Made by a program: the position numbers and the translations under genes
From: Candidatus Acidiferrales bacterium
GTDB taxonomy: Bacteria > Bacteroidota > Ignavibacteria > Kryptoniales > JAKASW01
Reading direction: 5' to 3'
Assembly (NCBI GenBank): GCA_035515795.1
Contig: DATJAY010000035.1
Coordinates: 62,001-126,000, forward strand
Length of the DNA stretch: 64,000 bases
Notes under the pieces: model-generated
Told to the model about the DNA's origin: nothing
Database searches by the model: none
Seen by the model: the letters and a program-made list of their open reading frames with translations, nothing else
Shown here: positions 44,667 through 54,747 of the stretch, in pieces
How the letters are laid out: every line of letters starts with the position of its first letter
Position numbering within the stretch: the first letter of the stretch is position 1

Positions 44667-45080
44667 TCAGAACGGCAGATCGTCTTTTTCTTCCGAGACA
44701 GCAGGCGGCGCACCCGGAGCGCCTTCTTCGCCCTGACCCTGCTGACGCTGGCCTCCTAACATAACAAGATCATTAACGACGATCTCAGTGACATAACGCT
44801 TGTTCCCGTCTTTGGTTTCATAGTCCCGGTATTGAACCCGGCCTTCAACATAAACTTTGTGGCCTTTCTTCAAATATTCTGCGGCAATTTCTGCTAGCTT
44901 TCCCCACACGATTATGTTGTGCCATGATGTTCTCTCCTGCGGATTCCCTTCCTGATCTTTCCATTGTTCGCTGGTAGCAAGGCTGAAGGAGGCTACCGCC
45001 GATCCGCTCGGAGCATACCGCAATTCCGGATCCTTTCCCAGGTTACCGATAAGAGTAACTTTGTTTACGCTGCGAGCCAT
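44667..45080 (-). CDS. ssb: Single-stranded DNA-binding protein
   Basis: 137 residues. The N-terminal OB fold (MARSVNKVTLIGNLGKDPELRY, then SWHNIIVWGKLAEIAAEYLKKG) binds ssDNA; a Gln/Gly/Pro-rich linker leads to the acidic tip DDLPF, which recruits repair and replication partners. An AAAGGAG ribosome site stands before the ATG. It has its own terminator and stands alone beside the PUR-like gene. Confidence 0.97.
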   Translation of the reverse strand: MARSVNKVTLIGNLGKDPELRYAPSGSAVASFSLATSEQWKDQEGNPQERTSWHNIIVWGKLAEIAAEYLKKGHKVYVEGRVQYRDYETKDGNKRYVTEIVVNDLVMLGGQRQQGQGEEGAPGAPPAVSEEKDDLPF

Positions 45081-45230
45081 TTTTTCTCCTTTCCTGAATC
45101 ATTTGATGGCTAATTCCCTATACGGGGTCCTGTTGACAAAATAATAGCAGAGTCCGTTTGTATCAACGGTTCTTGATGCTGCCGTCACGTTTGAAGTGTT
45201 TGCTTCAGGTAGTTGACGGCAACTTATCAA

Positions 45231-45458
45231 TCACAAATTAATACCGAACTCAGGTGCCACCTGCTTCATCGCTTCGTAGATCGCCTTAAAATGATCCGAG
45301 AAGACCATTATTCTCTGCTTGTCAAATTTGCCCTCGGTATTCTTCTTGCTTTCGGTGAAAACAAGATACTTATTGCCGTTTTTGGCTTCCTTGACATCGA
45401 TAAAGTAGGTTCTTTGACCCGCTGGGATTGTTATCCCCTTCTCATTTTCCTTTCCCAT
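45231..45458 (-). CDS. PUR-alpha-like (DUF3276) nucleic-acid-binding protein
   Basis: 75 residues beginning MGKENEKGITIPAGQRTYF, with one PUR repeat (FIDVKEAKNGNKYLVFTESK, IMVFSDHFKAIYEAMK). Members found in Bacteroidota and spirochetes bind single-stranded DNA or RNA as dimers. An AGGAGGAA ribosome site just before 45458 decides the start; a longer in-frame version from 45581 adds 41 unlikely residues. It lies about 150 bases upstream of ssb on the same strand; whether they share a transcript is unclear. Confidence 0.85.
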   Translation of the reverse strand: MGKENEKGITIPAGQRTYFIDVKEAKNGNKYLVFTESKKNTEGKFDKQRIMVFSDHFKAIYEAMKQVAPEFGINL

Positions 45459-45926
45459 TAGATTCCTCCTTAGTTTTGAGATGTTTGAATGCACATGATG
45501 GGAATATTTCCAAGATAATATGCCACACCGCGAAAACTGCTCGCTTAGTGCGACTGCCAGCAACACGACTCCCAAAGTCAAGCATTCACGATATGAATGT
45601 AAGAAAGATGATTTGTAAAGTCAAATAAAAAAGGGGATAAGCTTCAAAAACACTGCCGCCATGGTGAGCTCCATGGAGCCTGATGCAACAGGTTTGCTTT
45701 TGCAGCCTTGCGCGATCGAGCATCATTCAATAATTTCATGGTGAGAGCGGGATATCGATTCTTGCCGCTCGCTGCTGAGATGGAATATGCCTGCTGCCGT
45801 CTTCGTTTGCCGCCACGCCGTATCACCAATGTAATAACGTCAAACCGGCAAAGGCGGTGTTTGCACAATGTTAAATGGACAAGTACAATGTCTAGCATTC
45901 AATGAATCAAAAGGAGGTTCTCTAAA
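45459..45926. other. Intergenic region without a recognised gene
   Basis: About 470 bases between divergent genes. Frames of 60-85 codons on both strands overlap one another and lack ribosome sites or recognisable composition. A CCATGG-TGAGCT-CCATGG palindromic repeat near 45659 is the only structure noticed. Confidence 0.5.
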
Positions 45927-46595
45927 GTGTTCATCGGACATTATGGAGTTGCTTTAGCAGGGAAAAAAGTTGATAGTCGTCCTTCGCTCGGGACGCTTTT
46001 TCTTGCGGCACAATTTCTCGACGTACTCTGGCCTGTCTTCATACTTCTCGGCTGGGAACAAGTTGAGATCGATTCCGTGCCGAGGAAATTCTTGACCCTG
46101 CACTTTACGTCGTATCCTTTTTCACACAGCCTGGCAGCAGCTTTGCTGTGGTCCGTTGTGTTCGGCGTTATCTATTACTTGATCAGGAAAAATCTCAAAG
46201 TGTCCGTCCTGCTCGGTGCACTTGTATTCAGTCATTGGTTTTTGGATTGGATAGCTCATGTACCCGATCTGCAATTATTTCCCGGAAGCAATACGAGAGT
46301 TGGATTGGGACTATGGAACTCGACCATGTTGACAATAATAGTTGAGGGATTGATATTCATAACAGGAATATTTTTATATGTTAAATCGACAAACGCGAAA
46401 AACATTCGCGGAAGGATTGCCTTCTGGAGTCTGGCGGTATTCATCGCGCTTGCATACGTTATGAATTTGACGAGCCCGCCCCCACCGTCAGTCAAGGCTC
46501 TCGGCATTGTCGGCTTGTCTCAGTGGCTGATCATCGCCTGGGCTTATTGGGCTGATAGGAACACGAAGGGCGCGAAAGAAGTACAAACCAGTTGA
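45927..46595 (+). CDS. Multi-pass membrane protein (DUF457/YdjM-like)
   Basis: 222 residues with about six membrane helices. Conserved-looking polar residues lie at helix ends: [10 protein letters not shown] at the start, [16 protein letters not shown] and [14 protein letters not shown]. These His/Asp positions recall the YdjM/DUF457 group of predicted membrane metal-dependent hydrolases. The start is GTG with AAAGGAGG upstream. It precedes a cupin gene by about 20 bases and is probably co-transcribed with it. Confidence 0.75.
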   Translation: MFIGHYGVALAGKKVDSRPSLGTLFLAAQFLDVLWPVFILLGWEQVEIDSVPRKFLTLHFTSYPFSHSLAAALLWSVVFGVIYYLIRKNLKVSVLLGALVFSHWFLDWIAHVPDLQLFPGSNTRVGLGLWNSTMLTIIVEGLIFITGIFLYVKSTNAKNIRGRIAFWSLAVFIALAYVMNLTSPPPPSVKALGIVGLSQWLIIAWAYWADRNTKGAKEVQTS

Positions 46596-46614
46596 GTTCG
46601 TGGAAGGTCGCATC

Positions 46615-46980
46615 ATGGAACACAAAGCTATAAGCCTCCAAGAAAAGTTCGGCAAGTTCTCGGATCAATGGGCGCCGAAGATCATCGCTCAGTTGAATAA
46701 CTACCATATCAAACTCGTGCGTGTCAAAGGAGATTTTACCTGGCATGACCACAAAGATACAGACGAGGTGTTCCTGGTCATCGACGGTGAATTGCGGATA
46801 GATTTCAGAGACGGCAACGTTGTCCTGAGGGAAGGCGAGCTGTTTGTCGTTCCGAAAGGTGTCGAGCATAAACCGTTTGCCGAAAAGGAATGCAAGATGT
46901 TGCTTGTCGAACCGGCCGGTACGGTAAATACCGGCGATGCCGGTGGAGATCGGACCGCTCCGAACGATGTCTGGATATAA
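46615..46980 (+). CDS. Cupin-domain protein
   Basis: 121 residues forming one cupin barrel. Motif 1 ([18 protein letters not shown]) and motif 2 (VPKGVEHKP) keep the metal-binding histidines and glutamate. Small cupins of this kind act as isomerases, oxygenases or sugar-binding regulators; none can be chosen here. I take ATG 46615, eight bases after GGAAGG; a GTG at 46600 in the same frame would overlap that ribosome site. Confidence 0.85.
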   Translation: MEHKAISLQEKFGKFSDQWAPKIIAQLNNYHIKLVRVKGDFTWHDHKDTDEVFLVIDGELRIDFRDGNVVLREGELFVVPKGVEHKPFAEKECKMLLVEPAGTVNTGDAGGDRTAPNDVWI

Positions 46981-47068
46981 GAACCTGCAAGATATCCACG
47001 CATTCGCTTTTCTTGAGTTACACTCCCTCTTTTGATATATTGATTAGGACACGATTTAAGATTTCGAA

Positions 47069-48232
47069 ATGAAAATCCACGAATACCAGTCGAAAGATAT
47101 ATTAAAAAAGTTCAACGTCGCGATTCCGAAAGGGAAAGTGGCGTTCAACGTTGACGAAGCCGTCCGGGATGCCGTCGAAATCGGAGGTGCGCTCTGGGTC
47201 GTCAAAGCACAGATACATGCCGGCGGCCGCGGCAAGGGCGGTGGAGTCAAGCTCGCAAGAACTATTGACGAAGTCAGAACGCTTGCATCTCAAATGCTCG
47301 GGATGACTCTCATCACCCACCAGACCGGTCCAGGAGGAAAGGTCGTCAAGCGGCTCTTGATCGAGCAGGGAATCAATATTGCGAGAGAGCTTTATGCAGG
47401 AATAGTTCTAGACAGGTCGACCTCGAAAAATGTTTTCATGGTCTCCACCGAAGGCGGCGTCGAAATAGAAAAAGTTGCTGCGGAATCTCCGGAAAAAATT
47501 TTGAAAGAGACGATCGATCCCGGACTTGGATTGATGCCGTTCCAGGCAAGGAAGCTTGCATTTGGCTTGGGACTCGAAGGCGAAGCGTTCAAAAATGGCG
47601 TGAGATTTCTGACTGCTTTGTACAAAGCCTATGAGGCCACCGATGCGAGCCTCGCAGAGATAAATCCTCTCGTGCTCTCCAAAGAAGGTTTCGTCATGGC
47701 GCTCGACGCAAAGATGAATTTTGACGACAACGCCCTATATCGCCATCCGGAAATCGTAGAGCTGCGCGACCTCGATGAGGAATCACCGTTGGAAGTTGAG
47801 GCGTCGAAGTCTCACTTGAATTACATCAAGCTTGACGGAAACGTCGGCTGCATGGTGAACGGCGCCGGACTCGCAATGGCGACGATGGACATCATCAAGC
47901 TTACGGGCGGTGAGCCTGCAAACTTCCTCGACGTTGGCGGCGGAGCGAATGTGGAAACAGTCTCGAACGGTTTCAAAATAATCCTCTCCGACCCGAACGT
48001 GAAAGCAATTCTGATAAATATTTTCGGCGGAATTGTGAGATGCGACCGCGTCGCTCAGGGAGTAATAGAGGCGGCGCAGAGAGTCTCCGTTAATCTTCCG
48101 GTCGTCGTACGCCTCGAAGGCACGAACGCGAAAGAAGGCGCCGAGCTCTTGCAAAATTCCGGACTTAATTTCGCTGTTGCCTCCGGTTTGAAAGACGCAG
48201 CGGAAAAAGTCGCGGCAGCACTGAGGAACTAA
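47069..48232 (+). CDS. sucC: Succinate-CoA ligase, beta subunit
   Basis: 387 residues with an ATP-grasp fold. [17 protein letters not shown] opens the chain, [17 protein letters not shown] holds the nucleotide, and [19 protein letters not shown] marks the C-terminal domain that binds the alpha subunit. The enzyme joins succinyl-CoA hydrolysis to ATP or GTP synthesis in the TCA cycle. The alpha-subunit gene sucD is not adjacent in this window, so the pair is split. gatB follows at 48295 in the same direction. Confidence 0.95.
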   Translation: MKIHEYQSKDILKKFNVAIPKGKVAFNVDEAVRDAVEIGGALWVVKAQIHAGGRGKGGGVKLARTIDEVRTLASQMLGMTLITHQTGPGGKVVKRLLIEQGINIARELYAGIVLDRSTSKNVFMVSTEGGVEIEKVAAESPEKILKETIDPGLGLMPFQARKLAFGLGLEGEAFKNGVRFLTALYKAYEATDASLAEINPLVLSKEGFVMALDAKMNFDDNALYRHPEIVELRDLDEESPLEVEASKSHLNYIKLDGNVGCMVNGAGLAMATMDIIKLTGGEPANFLDVGGGANVETVSNGFKIILSDPNVKAILINIFGGIVRCDRVAQGVIEAAQRVSVNLPVVVRLEGTNAKEGAELLQNSGLNFAVASGLKDAAEKVAAALRN

Positions 48233-48294
48233 AGGAACTCTTGATCTCCAACTGGTCATTCAAAATTCAACGCTTAGAATTCACGAAGTGAAAC

Positions 48295-49758
48295 TTGGAT
48301 TGGAATAAATACGAAGTCGTAATCGGTCTCGAAGTTCACGCGCAGATGCTTACTGAGACGAAGACGTTCTGCGGGTGTTCGAACAAATTTGGAGATTCTC
48401 CGAACTCGAACGTCTGCCCGGTGTGCCTCGGAATGCCGGGTGTGCTTCCGGTTTTGAACAAGAAGCTCATCGAGTTCGCGATAAAAATGGGCCTCGCGAC
48501 CAACTGCCGCATTGCGCCCTATTCGATTTTCGCACGCAAAAATTACTTTTATCCGGACCTTCCGAAGGGTTATCAGATTTCGCAGTTCGAGGAGCCAATC
48601 TGCGTCGACGGCTATATAGAGATCGAGAAGAGCGATGGCACGAAAAAGAAAATCGGCCTGATCAGGATCCACATGGAAGAAGACGCGGGCAAGCTCATCC
48701 ATGATCAGGATGTCGATACGCTCGTCGACGTGAACAGGTGCGGCACTCCGCTTCTCGAGATCGTCAGCCAGCCTGACATCCGCTCCGCCGAAGAAGCGTA
48801 TCTTTATCTCATCCGGATAAAACAGATCATCACCTACCTGGGAATCTGCGACGGCAATATGGAAGAGGGTTCCTTGCGCTGTGATGCGAACGTCTCACTT
48901 AGACTTTGCGGCGCAGCTCAATTCGGCACGAAGGTGGAAATCAAAAACATGAATTCCTTCCGCAACGTCGAACGGGCGCTTGACGTCGAGATCGAAAGAC
49001 AATATGCCATTCTCGAACACGGCGGAACGATTCTGCAGGAAACACTCCTCTACAACGCCGACACCAACAGCGTCAGACCGATGCGATCGAAGGAAGAGGC
49101 AAACGATTACCGCTACTTCCCCGATCCCGACCTGGTTCCTGTTCTAATAGATGAACCATGGATCGAAAAGATCAAAGCCGCTCAGCCCGAGCTCCCGGCG
49201 AGACGCCGTGAAAGGTACATGCAGGAATTTTCTCTGCCGAAGTACGATGCCGAGATTCTGACGGGAGACAAAGCTATCGCGGATTACTACGAGAGTATCA
49301 CTACAAATCTGAGATTGAAATCCAAGGACGCCTACAAGCAGGCGAGCAACTACGTGATGACCGACGTACTCCGAGTTGTCGGCGAAGAACACGTTGGGAT
49401 AAATCAGTTTCCAATCGAGGGGAAGAATCTTGCACGGATGATCGACCTTATAAATGAAGGAGTGATCTCGACGAAACTCGCCAAAGATGTTTTCGAGGAG
49501 ATGCTGAAATCAGGCCAGGCGCCTGACTCGATCGTCGAGAAAAAAGGTTTGCGCCAGGTTTCCGATCAAGCCGAAATAGACAAAGTTGTGGAAGAAGTTC
49601 TCCAGTCGAACCCTGAAGAAGTTCAGCGGTATATCGGCGGCAAAGATAAGGTATTCGGATTCTTCGTCGGCGAGGTGATGAAGAAAACCCGCGGCAAGGC
49701 GAACCCGAAAGTCTTGAACGACCTCCTAAGGCAGAAACTGGAGAGGCTGAAAAACTGA
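48295..49758 (+). CDS. gatB: Aspartyl/glutamyl-tRNA amidotransferase subunit B
   Basis: 487 residues. GatB activates Glu- or Asp-tRNA and, with GatA and GatC, makes Gln- or Asn-tRNA. VIGLEVHAQMLTETKTFCGC and VCPVCLGMPG include the zinc cysteines, and RCDANVSLR with KNMNSFRNVERAL completes the catalytic cradle. The C-terminal YqeY-like domain ends at LRQKLERLKN. The start is TTG at 48295, since no ATG or in-frame GTG gives a full N-terminus. gatA and gatC are not present here. Confidence 0.95.
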   Translation: MDWNKYEVVIGLEVHAQMLTETKTFCGCSNKFGDSPNSNVCPVCLGMPGVLPVLNKKLIEFAIKMGLATNCRIAPYSIFARKNYFYPDLPKGYQISQFEEPICVDGYIEIEKSDGTKKKIGLIRIHMEEDAGKLIHDQDVDTLVDVNRCGTPLLEIVSQPDIRSAEEAYLYLIRIKQIITYLGICDGNMEEGSLRCDANVSLRLCGAAQFGTKVEIKNMNSFRNVERALDVEIERQYAILEHGGTILQETLLYNADTNSVRPMRSKEEANDYRYFPDPDLVPVLIDEPWIEKIKAAQPELPARRRERYMQEFSLPKYDAEILTGDKAIADYYESITTNLRLKSKDAYKQASNYVMTDVLRVVGEEHVGINQFPIEGKNLARMIDLINEGVISTKLAKDVFEEMLKSGQAPDSIVEKKGLRQVSDQAEIDKVVEEVLQSNPEEVQRYIGGKDKVFGFFVGEVMKKTRGKANPKVLNDLLRQKLERLKN

Positions 49759-49926
49759 TGTGCTTGCAAGGAGCTTGGTGACCGCTTAAATCACGATGCG
49801 GGACGAAGGATATCGAACAAAGCGATAAATGCAGATCTTTGCGATGTTTGCGGTTAATTTTTTTATGCCCATTACTCTTCAATCAAAAACCATTTAACTT
49901 TAACTTCATTAACATTGACTAACTGC

Positions 49927-49950
49927 GCCGGAGGCGCATCAGCCTCTGGC
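49927..49950 (+). promoter_or_regulatory. 5'-leader hairpin copy 2 (upstream of tpiA)
   Basis: GCCGGAGGC-GCATCA-GCCTCTGGC pairs fully with one G-U, ending 11 bases before the tpiA ATG and immediately ahead of its AGAGGAAA ribosome site. Compared with the polA copy the arms differ at two places yet still pair, and the loop is identical. Confidence 0.6.
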
Positions 49951-49961
49951 AGAGAGGAAAC

Positions 49962-50729
49962 ATGAGAAAGAAAATTATAGCAGCAAATTGGAAAATGAAC
50001 AAAGATGTCAACGAAACATCCGAATTTTTTTCAGCGCTTCAAAAAGAACTGGATGGCTATAGTGGCACAGCGGAGATCGTGGTCTGTCCGCCGTTTACCG
50101 CCCTTCAGACTGCAGTCAAGGCTTCGCAGGGGACTTCATTTAAGGTTGGCGCACAAAATCTTCATTACGAAAACGACGGTGCATATACCGGCGAGATTTC
50201 AGCACGCATGATAAAATCGCTCGGAATTCCCTATGTCATCATCGGCCACTCCGAGCGCCGGCAGTACTTCGGCGAGACCGACGAAATCGTGGCAAAGAAA
50301 GTGAAGAAGGCCTTGAGCGAAGGTCTGAAAGTGATTCTTTGTGTTGGTGAGACGCTCAGCGAACGCGATGGAAACGTCACTGAAAAAGTTTTGGACCGGC
50401 AGGTGAAAGCGGCGCTCGACGGTTTGACCGCGGAGCAGTTGAAGTCGATCGTGATCGCATACGAGCCGGTCTGGGCGATTGGAACAGGACGCAACGCGAC
50501 GCCGCAACAAGCTCAAGAAGCCCATGCTTTCATCAGGAACCTCGTGTCAAAGCTGTTCGGCAACGGCGCCGCCCAGGATTTGACTATCCAATATGGTGGA
50601 AGCATGAAGCCGGAGAACTCCGGGGAGCTCTTATCCCAGGCGGATGTCGATGGCGGTCTCATCGGTGGTGCGAGCCTTAAAGCCGACTCATTCTCGAAGA
50701 TCGTTAAGAGCGCGCCGCCCGCAAAATAG
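49962..50729 (+). CDS. tpiA: Triosephosphate isomerase
   Basis: 255 residues. This TIM-barrel enzyme interconverts dihydroxyacetone phosphate and glyceraldehyde 3-phosphate. ANWKMNKDV holds the catalytic Lys, GHSERRQYFGE the His, and AYEPVWAIGTGRNATPQQAQEAH the Glu and mobile loop; QYGGSMKPENSGEL binds phosphate. The length is normal. No other glycolysis gene is adjacent. Confidence 0.98.
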   Translation: MRKKIIAANWKMNKDVNETSEFFSALQKELDGYSGTAEIVVCPPFTALQTAVKASQGTSFKVGAQNLHYENDGAYTGEISARMIKSLGIPYVIIGHSERRQYFGETDEIVAKKVKKALSEGLKVILCVGETLSERDGNVTEKVLDRQVKAALDGLTAEQLKSIVIAYEPVWAIGTGRNATPQQAQEAHAFIRNLVSKLFGNGAAQDLTIQYGGSMKPENSGELLSQADVDGGLIGGASLKADSFSKIVKSAPPAK

Positions 50730-50758
50730 TCTGAGGCCACCGCTGCACCATTGACACG

Positions 50759-53700
50759 ATGTCAAATGTCAAGTTCGCTCTAATTTTCCTAATTTGCTTC
50801 GCAGCGACATATCAGATATTCTCACCTGAAAATTCCTGTGCACAGGAGACGTATAATTCCGTCGTTGTCAAAAACCTTTCTCCCGACACGCTGGTCCAGC
50901 TGCCGCAAAAATTTATTCTCCGAAATTCCGAACTCGTAGTCTGTGATTCCGTGACGCTAATGCGGAACACGGACTACGTAATAAATTATACCGCCGGGAC
51001 AATCCGCTTTCAAAGAAGCGGCAGCTTCTTTTCACATAAACAAGATTCAACTTATTCCATAAAAATCACCTATCGCAATTTTCCTTTCACCCTTCCGCTT
51101 GAATACGAGCACAATGTCGAGATCGTAAAGTACGATACCGCCGCGAAGAAAAGTGTCACGTTGATCGAACAAAATGCTCCTCTCACCACGTCGGAATTCT
51201 TTGGAAACAATATGCAAAAGAGCGGGAGCATCGTCCGGGGATTTACAATCGGCTCAAATCAGGACCTGACTTTGAATTCCGGCTTCAGAATGCAGCTTGC
51301 GGGAAATCTTACGAACGATGTAAATGTAACTGCCGCTCTCACAGATGAATCGAGTCCGATTCAGCCGGAAGGGAACACCAAAACTCTTCAGGAATTCGAT
51401 AAGGTCTTCGTAACGATAAAATCGCCGCATATTGCCGGAACTCTCGGCGACTTCGAGATGTCCGAACAGGGAACGGAATTCGGCGTCGTGAACAGGAAAC
51501 TTCAAGGCGCGATGGGAAATGCGAACTATGGTGAAACGTCCGTCATGCTGAGCGGTGCGGTGAGCCGAGGAAAATTCCGAACGCAGGAAATAGCGCCGAT
51601 CGATGGGAGCGAAGGTCCATATCAGCTGGTCGGGACAGATGGCAGCGCTGACATCATCGTGATCGCCGGGACCGAGAGAGTATACCTCGACGGGGCGCAG
51701 ATGGTTCGCGGCGAGACCAACGATTACGTCATAGACTATTCAAACGCGCAGGTTACGTTTACCGCAAAACATTTGATCACAAACCTGAGCAGAATATTTG
51801 TCGACTTCGAATATTCGGACGGACAATTCCAGAGAACGTTCTTCGGCGGCAACGCGCAGACTTCCGTCGTTGATGACAAAATCGACGTGGGAGTTTCTTA
51901 TTATCAGGAAAGCGATGATCCGAACAGCGCATTCGGCGTATCGCTCTCCGATTCCGATAAAGCTCTTCTCGGCAATGCGGGCAAGAACAGGCTTGCGGCA
52001 TCGAAGGGCGGAGCCGTCTACGTCGGCCGCGATTCGATCTCCGGAATTGGAAAAGGCCAATACCGTCTCGATTCGATATTGGTATCGGGAAAATCATATT
52101 ACATTTATCGGTTCGTGCTCCCGACCGACACTGCCAACTTAGTAAATGCCGTTTATATCGTTGCTTTTTCGGAAGTCGGCCAGGGAAATGGGGACTACCA
52201 ATCGGTAGGATTCGGACAATTCAATTTTGTCGGAGTCAATCAGGGAGATTACGCGCCGATTGTTGTACTCCCGATGCCGCAATCGCAGCAGCTTGCCGAC
52301 GTCGACACTCGTTATCATTTCGACAAAGAGGGATCGTTCAGTCTCGAATATGCGGCAAGCAGTTTCGATGCAAACAGATTGTCGTCGCTGCCAGGGGTGA
52401 CGACAGACGGCTACGGTATGAAGTTCGGATTGGACTATGCGCCGAAACATCTGCGACTCGGAGATTCAGACATAGGCGCTTTGAACTTCAACGAGATGAC
52501 GCGGTATGAAAATATGAACTTTAATCCGATGGACCGCACGAACGACGTCGAGTTCAATCGTGAATGGGGGATAGACACTTTGACTGCCGGAAACGAGCTT
52601 CTCAATCAGGCTCATATTGATTTCACTCCATCGATGAAGAAAACGCAATTCACCATCGGCGGAGATATCGGCAGGATCGCGCGCGGAAGTGATTTCAGCT
52701 CGGGGAGATATGCAGGCTTTATTACTCTCGGCTCGGACTCGAGCTGGATCCCATCGATAGATTATCATGCGACACTGGTCGACAGCAAAGACAACGCGTT
52801 CTCAAATTCCGGAACATGGTTCACGCAAGCGGGCCTCGCGCAAATCAGATTCGGGAAATTCACTCCGGGCTTCAGGATAGCGAGCGAAGACCGCAGGCTT
52901 GAGACTACCGGCACGGATTCTCTCTGGACGAATTCGTATCGCTACGTAGAGTACGGCCCGAATCTTTCCATCTCGCAAATTTTCGGAATCGACCTCTCGA
53001 CCGATATGTACGTGCGAAATGAAAGCGGAATCATCGGCGGGGAGATGCTCCCTTCGTCCAGCTCGCTGACAAATGATCTCACCATGAAGCTCAATGCACC
53101 TAACAACTTCTCTTCCAATCTGACTTTGACATATCGGAGAAAGACTTACACGGAAGGTTTCCGAAATCTCGGGAATTCCGACAACGAATCTTTTCTATCG
53201 AAATGGGAATCGAATTACGCTCCTCTCGACCGCGGAGTCGAAACAAATTTGTTTTATCAGGTCACGACGGAGCGGGCGGCACGGCTCCAACAAATCTTTT
53301 GGAAGGTGCTTCCCGGCCAGGGACAATACATATGGATCGACTCAAAACATAATGGTCAGGTCGACATTACCGATCCGACTGAGTTTCAGCAGGTAAATTT
53401 CAACGGGGACTATACTCTGCTCACGCGGCCGACAACCACCCTCTATCCAGTCGTGAATCTTCAGACAAATGTCAGACTGGGATTGACGCCGGAGAAATTT
53501 ATCAAAGACGACGGCAGTTTGACCAGCACGGTTTTGCGCGCGCTATCATCAGTAACTCTATGGCAGGTTGCAGAAAATAATCAGACAACGAACGTCAGCG
53601 ATATCTATCTTCTTCACCTTTCAAAATTTCTGAACGACAGTCTTACAATCAATGGCTCGCAGCTTTTCCAGCAGGACTTCTACGTTCTTCAGAACAATCG

Positions 53701-54298
53701 CGATTTCTCGTTGAGGCTGAGATTCTTGCAGAACAAATCCCTGAACCAATATTCGTTCTCCACCGAGCGGGGCTACAAACGCGAACAGAGTATGAGGCTC
53801 CGGACAAAGCTCACCGAAACCTTCTACGAGGAGCTCGACCTTTCGCTCAGCGACGACGATGTTGCAACGACCTACACGGAACGTGCTCACACAATAAGGT
53901 CAAGCGGCGTTGGGTCCGAGCTCTCTTATAAACCGGACGCTAATGTCGAATCATCTTTCAGAGTTCAATTTTCAAAGGGAGTCGATGCATTCCGGTCCGA
54001 CCTAACAAACTCCATGAACACGGAAATCTTAAAAGTGGCCTATTCCATCCTTTCGAGAGGACGATTGACTTCCCAATTGGAACGGGACGAAGTTGTCATT
54101 GAGAATCAGCAGCCTAATGTTTATTTGCCGTTCGAGCTCACTCAGGGTTTCCTGCCCGGCCAGACTTACATCGTTCAGCTTGGATTTGATTACCGGATAA
54201 ATTCCTTCATACAAGCAACGGCGAACTACAGCGGGAGGAGTCAAGCCGGGGGAGCACCGATACACACAATGACTGCCGAGGTCAGAGCTTTCTTCTAA
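50759..54298 (+). CDS. Very large predicted outer-membrane beta-barrel protein
   Basis: 1179 residues with a signal peptide (MSNVKFALIFLICFAATYQIFSPENSCAQ is the region; cleavage near CAQ). An N-terminal beta-domain of about 150 residues precedes RGFTIGSNQDLTLNSG and LTDESSPIQPEGNTKTLQEF, which look like the entry to a large barrel; the rest is long amphipathic strands ending MTAEVRAFF. Size and strand pattern resemble the SprA/SOV translocon barrel only in a general way, and I cannot show homology. It starts 29 bases after tpiA. Confidence 0.75.
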   Translation: MSNVKFALIFLICFAATYQIFSPENSCAQETYNSVVVKNLSPDTLVQLPQKFILRNSELVVCDSVTLMRNTDYVINYTAGTIRFQRSGSFFSHKQDSTYSIKITYRNFPFTLPLEYEHNVEIVKYDTAAKKSVTLIEQNAPLTTSEFFGNNMQKSGSIVRGFTIGSNQDLTLNSGFRMQLAGNLTNDVNVTAALTDESSPIQPEGNTKTLQEFDKVFVTIKSPHIAGTLGDFEMSEQGTEFGVVNRKLQGAMGNANYGETSVMLSGAVSRGKFRTQEIAPIDGSEGPYQLVGTDGSADIIVIAGTERVYLDGAQMVRGETNDYVIDYSNAQVTFTAKHLITNLSRIFVDFEYSDGQFQRTFFGGNAQTSVVDDKIDVGVSYYQESDDPNSAFGVSLSDSDKALLGNAGKNRLAASKGGAVYVGRDSISGIGKGQYRLDSILVSGKSYYIYRFVLPTDTANLVNAVYIVAFSEVGQGNGDYQSVGFGQFNFVGVNQGDYAPIVVLPMPQSQQLADVDTRYHFDKEGSFSLEYAASSFDANRLSSLPGVTTDGYGMKFGLDYAPKHLRLGDSDIGALNFNEMTRYENMNFNPMDRTNDVEFNREWGIDTLTAGNELLNQAHIDFTPSMKKTQFTIGGDIGRIARGSDFSSGRYAGFITLGSDSSWIPSIDYHATLVDSKDNAFSNSGTWFTQAGLAQIRFGKFTPGFRIASEDRRLETTGTDSLWTNSYRYVEYGPNLSISQIFGIDLSTDMYVRNESGIIGGEMLPSSSSLTNDLTMKLNAPNNFSSNLTLTYRRKTYTEGFRNLGNSDNESFLSKWESNYAPLDRGVETNLFYQVTTERAARLQQIFWKVLPGQGQYIWIDSKHNGQVDITDPTEFQQVNFNGDYTLLTRPTTTLYPVVNLQTNVRLGLTPEKFIKDDGSLTSTVLRALSSVTLWQVAENNQTTNVSDIYLLHLSKFLNDSLTINGSQLFQQDFYVLQNNRDFSLRLRFLQNKSLNQYSFSTERGYKREQSMRLRTKLTETFYEELDLSLSDDDVATTYTERAHTIRSSGVGSELSYKPDANVESSFRVQFSKGVDAFRSDLTNSMNTEILKVAYSILSRGRLTSQLERDEVVIENQQPNVYLPFELTQGFLPGQTYIVQLGFDYRINSFIQATANYSGRSQAGGAPIHTMTAEVRAFF

Positions 54299-54364
54299 AG
54301 ATCTCCCGGCAATGTGAATCCTCCGTTTGCCCTAAAAGCAATTCTCCCACAATCCATCTTACTC

Positions 54365-54406
54365 AAGTTATTTAAGTAGTTTTAAAATTCTGGAACTATT
54401 TAACTT
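54365..54406. promoter_or_regulatory. Possible ArsR-family operator
   Basis: Two inverted AAGTTA...TAGTT arms lie 40-80 bases before the ArsR-like ATG at 54446: AAGTTATTTAAGTAGTT at 54365 and the reverse of AACTATTTAACTT near 54394. Such palindromes are typical of ArsR self-operators; binding is inferred. Confidence 0.3.
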
Positions 54407-54445
54407 CCGCACTTGTTGCCATATGTGACAATCCCAGAAGACTAG

Positions 54446-54733
54446 ATGAAAACGATTTTCGATAAACGAGCTGTTAAAGTCTTCAAGGCGCTTGGCGATC
54501 CGAACAGGTACAGCATACTGAGACTTCTTATTGAAAAAGGCGAGCTTTCTTGTGCAGACTTTGACGGCAAGTTCAAACTTTCAAAACCGGCAATGTCTCA
54601 TCATTACAGGATCCTGGAGAATGCAGGATTGATCGAAGTGAGAAAGGAAGGTCTTCATTTCTTCATGAAGGCAAACTCGGCAGTACTCGATCAATTCGTG
54701 CCAGACTTCATCAAGACACATATTAAACGCTAA
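54446..54733 (+). CDS. ArsR-family transcriptional regulator
   Basis: 95 residues forming one winged helix (KALGDPNRYSILRLLIEKG, recognition helix KLSKPAMSHHYRILENAGL, wing VRKEGLHFFMK). There is a single cysteine (SCADF) and no metal-binding pair, so it may sense redox or an organic ligand instead of a metal. It precedes doxX by 14 bases and would repress the four-gene operon through the palindrome upstream. Confidence 0.9.
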   Translation: MKTIFDKRAVKVFKALGDPNRYSILRLLIEKGELSCADFDGKFKLSKPAMSHHYRILENAGLIEVRKEGLHFFMKANSAVLDQFVPDFIKTHIKR

Positions 54734-54747
54734 GAAAGGAGGTAATT

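Noticed and set aside
45644-45898. 84-codon minus-strand frame in an intergenic region
   Set aside because: No ribosome site or protein-like pattern, and an equally long frame lies on the opposite strand.
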